64,000 nucleotides of DNA from Marinilabilia rubra (GTDB taxonomy: Bacteria > Bacteroidota > Bacteroidia > Bacteroidales > Marinilabiliaceae): contig NZ_QEWP01000003.1 of NCBI RefSeq assembly GCF_003121985.1, positions 124,001 through 188,000 of the forward strand. Direction: 5' to 3'. The notes below the pieces were generated by a model. The model was not told the DNA's origin. It did no database searches and was given only the letters and a program-made list of their open reading frames with translations. Each line of letters begins with the position of its first letter. Within the stretch, counting starts at the first letter, position 1. This document shows, piece by piece, positions 1-8,831 of the stretch. A program made the translations under genes and the position numbers.

Positions 1-1731
1 CTCATTTATGGTATCTTGAAAAATATACGGAGAGACAGTAATATCAGTAACAGTTGTTTCCTGGCCATTTACAGCATAGCTTAAATCCCACGGACCTGTT
101 CCCTTTAGGTCAACTAACACATCAACCACTTCTCCAATATTTACCATAGTACTTCCCGACGCCAACGAACAAGATGTATAATACTGATAATCTACCACTA
201 CCGCTTTAAAGTTGGATGCCACTTTTAAATTAGAAAAAGAACTATTCCTGCTTTTAGATCTAAAAGTAATGCTCGTTAAATCTGCTGCCTGCTCAATTTT
301 ATGCGATAAGTCCCACCCAGTTGTGATATTGGTATTTCCATTAGCATCAATATTTCGATATAAAAAAGGTTCTGAGTCAGGTATACCATCCTTTAATGGA
401 TATGTGATATAGCTAATGATATCTTTTTCCTGAGCAGATGCAGTGATACGACACACAACTAAGTAATCTTTCCCTTCCGTAAAATATTTCTTTGATCGGA
501 TGGTTGCCGGATACGAGTCATGTGTTGAAGCTAATTCTGCTCCCGAACTAAGCTTGATATGATTATCTGTAGTAATAGTCATAGTAGATACCTTGCCATT
601 ATCGGCATTAAGCTCAACAGAAAATTCATCAATTTGCTCTTTTTTAGCCAAAAAACTGAGATACATTATACTATCTCGACCCATATCAATGAGCTGGGTC
701 AACAAGTGAGTAGAATCAGACTGTATAACATCAACAGTTTGAGTTGGAATCGTGATAAAATCATTTTTTCTTTTGTAAACACGAATATAATCCACTCCCA
801 TATAGCTGTTGTGTGCAGAACTATCAAGTGGGCTATTTGAAGTGCTCCAGGGCAAAGTACTAAAACAAACATTTAACAAATCTCCATTCATACCACCAAA
901 ATACTTCCAGTCGTCCTGATTATATTTACCATAAGCACGCTGCTCTTCATTGTCTAACCAGACAGGGAATTTGCCTACTCCGGTTTCCCATTGGTTGGGA
1001 TAGTTATCGTCGGTTGTTCCGTCCCATTTCTCAACACCATTCAGATAAATTTTAAACCCGTTTTCTCCTACCCATAGACCCCACACCTGATAATCATCGT
1101 CAGGAAGATTATAGGATCCACCCTGTGCAATAGCTCCACCGTAAGTGCTATAGGTTTTCCAGTCGTGCCAGGCGTAATGGGCATGTATGGTACCATCATT
1201 TAGCAATCTATTTTCAGGACAATCTATCTCGTAACGATTTTGATAACTTTTGGTTCCTTCTGCTTTATTAGTTGCAGCTGACATCCAGAAAGCATTATTG
1301 ACACCAGTCGCATCAGTATTACTAATTCTGGCTTCATAATAGCTGTTGGCACCATACACTTCTCTTAGCCAAACAAACCCAGCTGTCCAATCAGAACCAT
1401 TAACACTTTCTTGTTTAACCAGTATTTTCATCAGTCCATCTTCCACTACTATATTTTGCTTGTCACGATGCACAACTTCGCCAGAAGCCGAAGTCTTTAC
1501 TCCATCCTCCGAATCCCATACTGTCCAATCCATGCTGCTTCCATTAAATTCATCCTGAAAAACGAGTTGAAAATCATCTGAATTGGGAATATTAGGATTG
1601 GTTTGTGCTTTCATTTTACCGGCTAAACAAATCACCGATAAAAACATTAGAACGACGACTCTAATTTTGGTATTAATTAATAAGTTCTGCTTTCTAACTT
1701 CAGAATTCAAGAGTGTAAATTGTAATTCCAT
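1..1731 (-). CDS. GH16 family glycoside hydrolase, secreted, 3' end beyond window
   Basis: The minus frame from the ATG at 1731 to the left edge is open for 577 codons, so the gene is cut by the window. Residues about 24-42 form a hydrophobic export signal; an internal ATG at the start of that segment is an alternative start. A GH16 catalytic domain spans roughly residues 50-295. It carries the ExDxxE active site as EIDCPE at residues 168-173, where E168 would be the nucleophile and E173 the acid/base. This bulged motif is typical of GH16 beta-galactanases, carrageenases, porphyranases and laminarinases, so the substrate cannot be fixed. The remaining residues look like beta-sandwich modules. 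A T9SS tail could lie beyond the edge. It follows the sulfatase in the same direction but after a 613-bp gap. Confidence 0.88.
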   Translation of the reverse strand, partial: MELQFTLLNSEVRKQNLLINTKIRVVVLMFLSVICLAGKMKAQTNPNIPNSDDFQLVFQDEFNGSSMDWTVWDSEDGVKTSASGEVVHRDKQNIVVEDGLMKILVKQESVNGSDWTAGFVWLREVYGANSYYEARISNTDATGVNNAFWMSAATNKAEGTKSYQNRYEIDCPENRLLNDGTIHAHYAWHDWKTYSTYGGAIAQGGSYNLPDDDYQVWGLWVGENGFKIYLNGVEKWDGTTDDNYPNQWETGVGKFPVWLDNEEQRAYGKYNQDDWKYFGGMNGDLLNVCFSTLPWSTSNSPLDSSAHNSYMGVDYIRVYKRKNDFITIPTQTVDVIQSDSTHLLTQLIDMGRDSIMYLSFLAKKEQIDEFSVELNADNGKVSTMTITTDNHIKLSSGAELASTHDSYPATIRSKKYFTEGKDYLVVCRITASAQEKDIISYITYPLKDGIPDSEPFLYRNIDANGNTNITTGWDLSHKIEQAADLTSITFRSKSRNSSFSNLKVASNFKAVVVDYQYYTSCSLASGSTMVNIGEVVDVLVDLKGTGPWDLSYAVNGQETTVTDITVSPYIFQDTINE

Positions 1732-2027
1732 AATTCGTTTTAATTAACAAGTGATAATAAATGAAGAAATCCCTTACGAATAAGGTAATAAAAGGCAACG
1801 CACCCCCACATTAAAGATGCTCGTGAACCTGGATTATTTTAATGCAACACCCCTCAAAAACTTCCAGACTATCAACTGTCTTCACAACCTGATGACACAA
1901 CAAACCTATGCGTTAAGAACGCTACTGTTTTTCCATTTTTTCTTTTGAAAAAGTCCTGATTTTTATAACTTAAGTTTTATTGTATATATTCTAATGCCTA
2001 ATTTTGACAACATTTGCAGTAGCCCAA

Positions 2028-2065
2028 GCATCAGCCTCATTACCAAAAAATAATGAGGCTGATGC
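2028..2065. repeat. Perfect 15-bp hairpin
   Basis: The arms at 2028-2042 (gcatcagcctcatta) and 2051-2065 are exact reverse complements around an 8-base loop. After a 2-base bulge, CCAA upstream and TTGG downstream can extend the stem. No U tract follows on either strand, so it is not a classic terminator. It could protect the 3' end of the sulfatase transcript or bind a regulator ahead of GH16. Confidence 0.55.
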
Positions 2066-2286
2066 ATTTGGCAATAAAAAGAGGTTAAGCAACAGAAATG
2101 CCACAACTAACTTACATGTACATAACTGCTTAATTATCATCTGCTTGACATTTGTCAAATTAAGAATACAAGCCCTAAATCCCCACTATAGGCTTGGCCA
2201 TTTAAAGTGAGATGGGTGCCTTGTGGCATACTCGTCTTTTTTTTATTTATAAAGTTGGGGGGGGGATCCAAACTACCAAAACACGC

Positions 2287-2316
2287 CAATGCCATGGCTG
2301 CTAAATAATGGCATTG
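2287..2316 (-). terminator. Possible terminator after sulfatase
   Basis: Inverted repeat CAATGCCAT / ATGGCATTG with a 12-base loop, 29 bp beyond the sulfatase stop. The T-rich stretch lies on the plus-strand side, so termination of the minus-strand transcript is uncertain. Confidence 0.3.
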
Positions 2317-2344
2317 TTTTAATAATTCTTGATATATGCTAATA

Positions 2345-4111
2345 TCATTTCAATACTTTAATAACAGATGTTTTTCCTTTTGCACTGATTCTCGCCAGGA
2401 ACACATTATTCTTTTTTAAACCAGAAAGGTCTATCTCAAGTTTGTTTGTGTTCTTTTCCAGGTCAATAACCTTATAGCCAACGATATCGTAAATCGCAAC
2501 TTGTTCAATTAAGTCAGAACTTGAGATATGTATTTTTTCTGTTGACCGATTGTAATAATAATTCAGGTCTTTTAATTCTACATTCTTTACTGAAGTTGCT
2601 GAACCTGTAATTTCTTCACTACTAGACAATACAAGTTGTCTCATTTCTTCCAGTAATTCGGTTTCAGTATTTACCAGGTTCTCAACAGAAATTGGTGTAT
2701 TACGATATTTATAATGGTCGTATAACTCATAGGCAATAATGTCTTCCTTCATAGGAAAAACATCATATTCACCGCCCCAATGTTGTGTATATCGATAACC
2801 GTCTGGATTTATAATACTCAGACTAATAGCTCTTTCTATTCCTATTTCAGATAGTGACCTGACTCTTATTGTACTAATATGGGTTCTTCCGCTTACTGAT
2901 GTGTTAAAAAGTACATCTGCAAAACTGATTCCATCAATATTTTCTGGGAGCGGAATACCACAAAGCTCTGATAATGTTGGATAGATATCAATTAATCCAA
3001 CAATCGCTTGTGATATTTTACCATGCTCAGAAGTTTTTCTTGGATCTCTGATTAATAAGGGCACAACTGCGTCTTTTTCATGTACGGTCGATTTAGCCCA
3101 TCTCTGATATTCACCCAACTTGTATCCATGATCCGATACAAAAACAATGATGGTGTTATCGTAAAGATTCTTTGCTTTAAGTTTATCAATAATATCTCCT
3201 ACCAGGTAATCAGCGAAAGAAACACATGCACTGTATCCATGTATGATTTCCTTTTGCTTATCGACGGGGATATTTTCTCCGGTATACATGTAAGTATCTA
3301 CGTGGCCACTAAATAATCCGTCAATCCCGTTAAGGGATAAGTCGGCATTTACCCCTTCAGGTAGAAGAATATCACTTACTTTAATCTCATCCCTGTTGTA
3401 CATATCCCAAAACTGAGAAGGGGCAGAAAAAGGCGAATGAGGTTTCTTTATTCCCAAACACATAAAAAATGGATTATTACTGGCAGCATCATAGGTGTCC
3501 AGCCATGCTTTGGCGTTTTCAATTAAAGCCCCATCCCTATGTTCTGTTATAGTCCTCGTTGAATTGTCTGTAATATATGTAACCTTTTTACCATCAGGCA
3601 TTGTACCTTTAACACCATCTACACCTGCATTACTTAATACATCATCAAAATCATAAATAGCACCTGGTTTTCCTCCTACAGTGGTGTTATGATATATTTT
3701 TCCTCCTCCTACGGTTGTATAACCATTGTCTCTGAAGTAATGTGGCATTGTTTTTACATTAAAGGAAGCCGCTTTGGTTTGCGTAGCTTCATCTTTTCCT
3801 GGCTTATTCCAGGTAATTCCGGTTTTTGACGGATACAAACTCGCCTGGATAACAGCTCTTGAAGGTCCACAAAGGGGGTATTGACAATAGGCGCGATTAA
3901 AAAGAACAGCCTCATCCGCCAATTTTGACAGCCTTGGTGTTTTTATCTCCGGATAACCATAAAGCTCTGTTTGCTTCATTAAATCATCGGCAATGATGAA
4001 AACAACATTTGGCTTCTCACCATTCTGACCAACCATCTGGATATCCACTAACAAAATGATACATCCAAGCAACAGTATTTTCAATTTTAACAAATTCATC
4101 ATAATATTCAT
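2345..4111 (-). CDS. S1-family sulfatase (iduronate-2-sulfatase-like) with T9SS tail
   Basis: This 588-residue formylglycine-type sulfatase should remove sulfate esters from a polysaccharide or its oligosaccharides. A signal peptide covers residues 1-29. The metal ligands D42-D43 lie in the IIADD motif, and the sulfatase signature C81-G-P-S-R85 gives the cysteine to be converted to formylglycine. A second metal site is SDHG at 326-329. The overall pattern resembles iduronate-2-sulfatase-like S1 enzymes. The last roughly 75 residues form a Por-type beta-sandwich ending VIKVLK, a T9SS sorting domain, so the enzyme is predicted to be at the cell surface or released. It is the only intact sulfatase in the window; the maturase it needs is not here. 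It lies downstream of the flavoprotein pair in the same direction. Confidence 0.92.
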   Translation of the reverse strand: MNIMMNLLKLKILLLGCIILLVDIQMVGQNGEKPNVVFIIADDLMKQTELYGYPEIKTPRLSKLADEAVLFNRAYCQYPLCGPSRAVIQASLYPSKTGITWNKPGKDEATQTKAASFNVKTMPHYFRDNGYTTVGGGKIYHNTTVGGKPGAIYDFDDVLSNAGVDGVKGTMPDGKKVTYITDNSTRTITEHRDGALIENAKAWLDTYDAASNNPFFMCLGIKKPHSPFSAPSQFWDMYNRDEIKVSDILLPEGVNADLSLNGIDGLFSGHVDTYMYTGENIPVDKQKEIIHGYSACVSFADYLVGDIIDKLKAKNLYDNTIIVFVSDHGYKLGEYQRWAKSTVHEKDAVVPLLIRDPRKTSEHGKISQAIVGLIDIYPTLSELCGIPLPENIDGISFADVLFNTSVSGRTHISTIRVRSLSEIGIERAISLSIINPDGYRYTQHWGGEYDVFPMKEDIIAYELYDHYKYRNTPISVENLVNTETELLEEMRQLVLSSSEEITGSATSVKNVELKDLNYYYNRSTEKIHISSSDLIEQVAIYDIVGYKVIDLEKNTNKLEIDLSGLKKNNVFLARISAKGKTSVIKVLK

Positions 4112-4183
4112 TTTTATAGTTTAATTAATTCTTTTCAAGCTTTTGCATGTACCCCCCTATAAAAAAGAAGATAGACTCCCGAA

Positions 4184-4200
4184 ACTTACAACTTGTAAGT
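4184..4200. promoter_or_regulatory. Dyad ACTTACAA-C-TTGTAAGT upstream of sulfatase
   Basis: A perfect 8-bp inverted repeat with a single central base lies about 73-89 bp upstream of the sulfatase ATG. The size and symmetry fit a protein-binding operator or a very tight hairpin. A run of six C at 4152-4157 lies between it and the gene. No matching copy was noticed elsewhere in the window. Confidence 0.35.
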
Positions 4201-4235
4201 CCCTGTAAAATAATTTTGACAAATGGGACAACACC

Positions 4236-5081
4236 TTATTTTGTGTCGACATATTTTTTGATAAACGCTCTGGTATATTCATCCAATTGGGGCATGATAT
4301 TTTTGATAGATTGTTGATTACTTTTATCTCTCAGAATATCACCCTGTAAGTTTTTCAGGATGTAAAAATTAACAAGTGCATCCCCTCTTTTTATGAGTTC
4401 AAGAATCACATCAAAGCGACTACAATAATCCTCCTTGTTCCAATTTTTCAATGCCAAAAGCACCATGTCCGAATCGTGAGATTTTAACAACTGCTGCTCA
4501 ATTTTTGGCAAATATTGTTTTATTGTGTTCTTCCTGATAATTTCCCTAACATCTCCGTTTACCAGGTTCCATAAGGTAAATGATGAAAACGAAGCGCCTT
4601 CAACTACATCTTGTTTTAGTTCCTTTGCCGTTGCTCCGCTATACCCGTCAACACCATCCTGTTTTTCAGGTTTGTTGGTCTGTACCAATTCATTTTTTTC
4701 AATCCTGCTCAACACCGAGTATTCATCCTGCAATATTGAATGGAGTTTTTCATAATCTCTGGTGACAAACAATTGATGGTCGTTCTTTGTCAATGGAAAA
4801 CCGGGAACTGTATCAAAACTCAAATACTTGCCAGCCAAATTCCAATAAACATCAAGCTTTACCAGGTTACAAACCGAATCGTCGCACACAGGTGTAAATA
4901 TTCTTGAATAATAAAAAGCAGAGTCCGTTTTTTGGCCAACTAAGTATAAAGGATGGGCAAATTTCTCTTCCGGAATACCTAATACCAAGTCTTTATCCTC
5001 CCTGTTTTGAGACATACCGGGGATAAGTAAACCTCCGGATATCCACAAAAAAAGACAGATATATTCCTTATAAACGCCCAT
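4236..5081 (-). CDS. Exported protein with FMN-attachment motif (DGYSGAT)
   Basis: A 281-residue protein with a hydrophobic N-terminal export segment (about residues 7-24). Residues 145-151 read DGYSGAT, matching the Dxx(S/T)GA(T/S) consensus in which ApbE links FMN covalently to the final threonine (T151 here), as in NqrC, RnfG and FMN_bind proteins. Cysteines at 66 and 71 (CDDSVC) precede a beta-rich stretch. The C-terminal 100 residues are helical and HEAT-like. It starts 10 bp after the stop of the FAD oxidoreductase, so the two are probably co-translated. Inference: it is a periplasmic or surface FMN carrier exchanging electrons with that oxidoreductase. No ApbE gene is in the window. 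The fold is not proven, so a coincidental motif remains possible. Confidence 0.6.
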   Translation of the reverse strand: MGVYKEYICLFLWISGGLLIPGMSQNREDKDLVLGIPEEKFAHPLYLVGQKTDSAFYYSRIFTPVCDDSVCNLVKLDVYWNLAGKYLSFDTVPGFPLTKNDHQLFVTRDYEKLHSILQDEYSVLSRIEKNELVQTNKPEKQDGVDGYSGATAKELKQDVVEGASFSSFTLWNLVNGDVREIIRKNTIKQYLPKIEQQLLKSHDSDMVLLALKNWNKEDYCSRFDVILELIKRGDALVNFYILKNLQGDILRDKSNQQSIKNIMPQLDEYTRAFIKKYVDTK

Positions 5082-5091
5082 CCTTAAAAAA

Positions 5092-6873
5092 TTACTTGTG
5101 TTTATCAGAAGAAAGTACTAAAGCCATATATTCGTCCAGATATTTCTCATAAACCTCCCGGGGCTTAACATTGTACTTTTTACATATAGACGCAGCATAC
5201 CCTACTGCCGCACCCATTTGTCCGGTGGTAAGCATCACGCGTGGGCCTCCCAGGCCAAGGTGGGTACAACTAAAACACCTGCCAGCCATAAACAGGTTGT
5301 TAATATTTTTGGAATACAAACTACGATATGGTACGTAATACCTTCCTGAACGATAAAAAAGAGCTTCGGACAGGAAATCAGGCTTATGTGCTTTTTCTAA
5401 ATACTGTTGAAAATGTACATCTACAGCCCTTTCTTCAACAACTACCGAATCCCGAAATGCCACATTGTTTTTTACATCATTAAAGTTGTACACATGGTCT
5501 CCAACCAATCGGTACGATTCCCTTTTACCCAAAAGGAAACCAACCCACTCAAGTGACAGGCTGTCGTTACCGGCCTTTTGTTTTTCGTTGTAAAATGAAC
5601 CATATATGGCTTTTAACATATGATCCCTGATTTGTTCAGCATCATCGACCTGATGCAGGTCATTATCAGAGTACTCCCACTTCCAGCTTCCTTCTTTGGC
5701 AGCATAACCACCAACAACATCCATAGCCCATGGCACTTCAGGAAAAACATAAGTGGAATCCACTTTGTGACTTCTCCATAATAAAGAAGACCCCATAACA
5801 AAATTATCAGCCTTCTCCGGGCTCCACAGTTCTCCATGTTGCTCCCAATGTTCATCATAGGTATCTGAACTTTCTCTTCCATACATGCGTTCGGCACCGG
5901 CCCAATAACCTATCCAGCCATCACCGGTACAATCAACAAAATATGGTGCTTTAAACCTTATACGCTCCCCGGTCTGGTTATGTCTTGCATCCACATGACT
6001 AATATAATTATCATTAGAATTAGCATTATGGGCCCTCCAATCGAGGTATAAGTCTATATTTTTATACTTCTGTATATTTTTCAGGCGTTTCTCATCCTCC
6101 TGAGCCGCTTTAGGTGAACCATTGGGATAATGTTCGGTATCTATCATTTTTAGAATCCGCTCGAAATGACCGTAAATTCCCAGAGTGTGCACCCTGATTT
6201 CATTGCTTGCGTTACCTCCTAAAACAGGACGATCATGTATTAAAGCCGTTTTAAGCCCTTGCTCTGCTGCAGCAATGGCAGCGGCGCATCCTGCCAGGCC
6301 TCCCCCGGTAATTACGAGGTCGTATTCCTTTTTGTCTGACGAATTTGACGATTCATTACGCAATTTTTGACGCCACTGAACCATCTTTGCATTATCTTGC
6401 TCCGGCTCCTTTTTATGTTGGGATAAGTAAATGGCATCGCAACGCCCGTTAAAACCGGTCAAATCGATCAAGCCTAAAGTATTTGTCCCTTTTTCTAATT
6501 TAATATTCCCGGCATACTGCCAACCCCATTCTTCACGAGTTCCCAATATTGTTGATAATTCCATATGGTTAACAGAAACCTTAAACTGACCGGGAGCTTC
6601 CCAATTTCCAGGTGCCCAGTCTTTTGTTCTAACCCAGACATGGTAAGTTCCTTTTTCCTCAATCATAAAAGAAGTGCTCGCATCTTCAACCTGAGAACCC
6701 ATGCCATGTGCTATCAGGTAGGGAGAACCCATTTGTTCTACAAATTGAGGATCAACACTCCATCCCCCTTTTTCGTCAAAACTCTCTGCTTCAATGAGCA
6801 ATGATTTTATTTCTTCTCCTGATTGACAAGAGAATAATACAATTGACAGCAATCCAATGAGTATCTTTTTCAT
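5092..6873 (-). CDS. Lipoprotein FAD-dependent oxidoreductase with N-terminal carbohydrate-binding-like domain
   Basis: This 593-residue protein begins with a lipoprotein signal whose lipobox ends FSC, with C16 as the lipidated residue. Residues about 27-150 form a beta-sandwich resembling golvesin/CBM-like domains. From residue 184 an FAD-binding Rossmann fold of the FAD_oxidored (PF12831) type starts, with the dinucleotide motif GGGLAG at 190-195 followed by a glycine-rich LGGNASNE stretch. The substrate is unknown. Because the enzyme is exported and lies in a PUL, oxidation of a sugar or uronate on the cell surface or in the periplasm is a reasonable inference. The FMN-motif protein follows after 10 bp and is a candidate electron partner. 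A small beta-helix remnant ends 13 bp upstream of its start. Confidence 0.82.
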   Translation of the reverse strand: MKKILIGLLSIVLFSCQSGEEIKSLLIEAESFDEKGGWSVDPQFVEQMGSPYLIAHGMGSQVEDASTSFMIEEKGTYHVWVRTKDWAPGNWEAPGQFKVSVNHMELSTILGTREEWGWQYAGNIKLEKGTNTLGLIDLTGFNGRCDAIYLSQHKKEPEQDNAKMVQWRQKLRNESSNSSDKKEYDLVITGGGLAGCAAAIAAAEQGLKTALIHDRPVLGGNASNEIRVHTLGIYGHFERILKMIDTEHYPNGSPKAAQEDEKRLKNIQKYKNIDLYLDWRAHNANSNDNYISHVDARHNQTGERIRFKAPYFVDCTGDGWIGYWAGAERMYGRESSDTYDEHWEQHGELWSPEKADNFVMGSSLLWRSHKVDSTYVFPEVPWAMDVVGGYAAKEGSWKWEYSDNDLHQVDDAEQIRDHMLKAIYGSFYNEKQKAGNDSLSLEWVGFLLGKRESYRLVGDHVYNFNDVKNNVAFRDSVVVEERAVDVHFQQYLEKAHKPDFLSEALFYRSGRYYVPYRSLYSKNINNLFMAGRCFSCTHLGLGGPRVMLTTGQMGAAVGYAASICKKYNVKPREVYEKYLDEYMALVLSSDKHK

Positions 6874-6886
6874 TTTATATCTACGA

Positions 6887-7027
6887 TTATTTTTCTATTT
6901 CAATGGCACCCATATCTGGCATTCCGGTATTGGCATCTTTCCCGATAACGGGATGTACGTAATAGTTTGTTGAGTGTGCAGTATATACCAGAAGCGTAAA
7001 AGCCATAACTAATAAGATCTTTTGCAT
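6887..7027 (-). pseudogene. Remnant of a secreted beta-helix protein with internal deletion
   Basis: An ATG at 7027 opens a 46-residue frame made of a good signal peptide (MQKILLVMAFTLLVYTAHS), then NYYVHPVIGKDANTG, and ends PDMGAIEIEK. The first part is how secreted right-handed beta-helix proteins and polysaccharide lyases usually begin (YYV.P.GnDaNtG). The last ten residues resemble their usual C-terminus (PDiGA.E). The several hundred residues expected between them are missing, and the joint near 6918 is in frame. A stretch of this frame upstream of the ATG is open as well and is ignored. The product, if made, would be a short exported peptide. It sits between the broken sulfatase and the FAD oxidoreductase. 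Confidence 0.55.
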
Positions 7028-7069
7028 GCTTAAGTTTTTATGTGTGTTGCCAGATTCCGAATTACCCAT

Positions 7070-8696
7070 CTAATTTCTCTTTGCACTTGCTGGAAGAACA
7101 ATTATGTTTTTATAAGCATCAACATCACCAACCATATCAATTAATTGCTGCTTCATTTCAGCTTTTTTACCGGCATGTATTGGGTCATAAGCAAGATTAG
7201 TCCATTCGTAGGGATCATCCTGATGGTTATAAAGTTCCTCCTTACCGTTCTCATAGCGCACATATCGCCAGTTTTCGGATTTGATTGAGTAATTTTGCCC
7301 TATAGGGGTTAACTCACCTGTAGGTGATTTTACAACGGTAAGTGCCACATCCGGGCCTTCCCATGAACCGTTTTCAGGATCATCTACAAAGGGCTTCATA
7401 TAAAACCGCTTAAAGGCGCCCCACCATCATTCTTCATATTGCTGGCTGTTAATCCGCAATAATCTAAAACAGTTGGATAAACATCAACAAGCGACACCGG
7501 TTGAGCGACCTTTTTCCCGCCATTGCCAGGTACAGACGGATCTTTAATAATCAAAGGCACGCGGGGACTTTCATCCCAAAGTGAGTTTTTAAACAGATAA
7601 TCTTTTTCTCCCTGATTGTAGCCATGGTCGCTGGTTAAGATCACAATGGTGTTGTCTCTTAGCCGACTATTATTAAGCGCATCTAAAACCAACCCCACCT
7701 GCTCATCCACAAAGTTAACACATGCCAGATAGGCTTGAACATACCTCTTTAAACCTTCCTCAAAACTAGCATATGATTCAACCATCGCCTCGTAATGGCG
7801 AATACCTTTTGAATTGCTGCCATCGAATACTGTCTTATAGAAACAATCGCTTATGTCGTTATTTTTTATATCCGGCAATTGAATAGTTTCAAGCGAAAAC
7901 TTGTCGAAGTATTTTTGGGCACAACCAAAGGTGTGTGTGGACGTGTAAAGCCCACAGCTAAAAGAAATGGTTCACTTGTCCCCGACACTGCTAGCTCATT
8001 TAATTTATCTATTGCCCAATTGGCACATTTTTCATCATTCAACAGATCACTGTCATCATCACTTACATAACGGAAGGGTTTTTTTTGCATATTGTACCAT
8101 CCCGTGTAACCTGGATTATCATTCTCTGCAGGCACCGATGGAACATCTGCTAAAGATGCAAAAGTACCGTCGAGTGGCCCTATATTTCGATATGATTCAG
8201 GAACTGAAGGGTGTCAGACAGCTTTAACGCCATTATATGCCAATGGCCCAAAATAGTTGGAGATACCGTACTGTGTCCATTCTGTTTTTACTTTATGATG
8301 CATCAACTTCCCTGTACCATAAGTTGAGTAACCATTCTCTCTCATGTAATATGCTAATGATTTGCAATTGGACAAAACATCGTTATGGTACCATTTAGCA
8401 AATCCATAATTTTCCGAAACATGAGGATAGATACCGGTGAACATGCTTGATCGCGAAGGTGCACACACCGGGGCGTTGGAATGAGCATTGGTAAAAATCA
8501 CGCCTTTCTCTGCTAAAGCATCCATATTGGGAGTTAATGTCTGAGGATGACCACCCAAAAAGCCAACGCAATCGTTAAGGTCATCCATCATGATCAAAAC
8601 AACGTTGGGATTTTCATTGTTAGAAGCTTGTCCTGAAGTATAAACCAATCCATACAAGAGATAAGTTAGGATTCTGAGTATAGACTTTTCATGCAT
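7070..8696 (-). pseudogene. Sulfatase gene broken by one nonsense codon and two frameshifts
   Basis: Four consecutive minus-strand fragments together read as one S1 sulfatase of about 540 residues. The N-terminal piece has a signal peptide, the DD metal site and the intact signature C78-A-P-S-R82. It stops at an in-frame TGA at 8214-8216, after which the same frame continues with sulfatase-like sequence (HPSVPESYRNIGPLDG). A missing base in the A5 run (plus-strand T run 7912-7916) shifts the frame; restoring one base gives VPKKYFDKFSLE. A second missing base near 7402-7405 restores GFYMKPF. The rest, including SDHGYNQGE, is well preserved, so decay is recent. The two frameshifts lie in short homopolymers and could be assembly errors, but the TGA does not. 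No T9SS tail is visible. Confidence 0.85.
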
Positions 8697-8831
8697 GATT
8701 TATTGTTTTAAAAAGGTTGTTGAATTATCCCCTGTTTTTAAGAAAATTAAACCTCTTTCCCATTTTCCCAAAAATTAGTGTGCTATCAACGATCCGATAT
8801 CTCAAATGAAAAATGTCTTTTAATTTGTCTT

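Larger units (their letters stand above)
1732..2344. other. 613-bp intergenic region between GH16 and sulfatase genes
   Basis: No convincing gene is present. The region holds a perfect 15-bp hairpin at 2028-2065, a weaker inverted repeat at 2287-2316 just after the sulfatase stop, and a run of nine G at 2257-2265. The GH16 promoter should lie here on the minus strand, but I found no good TTTG-N19-TAnnTTTG match. A 68-codon plus-strand frame at 2004-2210 runs through the hairpin and has no protein-like features. Confidence 0.6.

Noticed and set aside
2004-2210. 68-codon plus-strand frame in the sulfatase-GH16 gap
   Set aside because: It is built partly from the 15-bp hairpin and shows no protein-like features, ribosome site or promoter.
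7028-7069. Longer start (MGNSESG...) for the beta-helix remnant
   Set aside because: The extra residues would precede a complete signal peptide; the ATG at 7027 is a better start.
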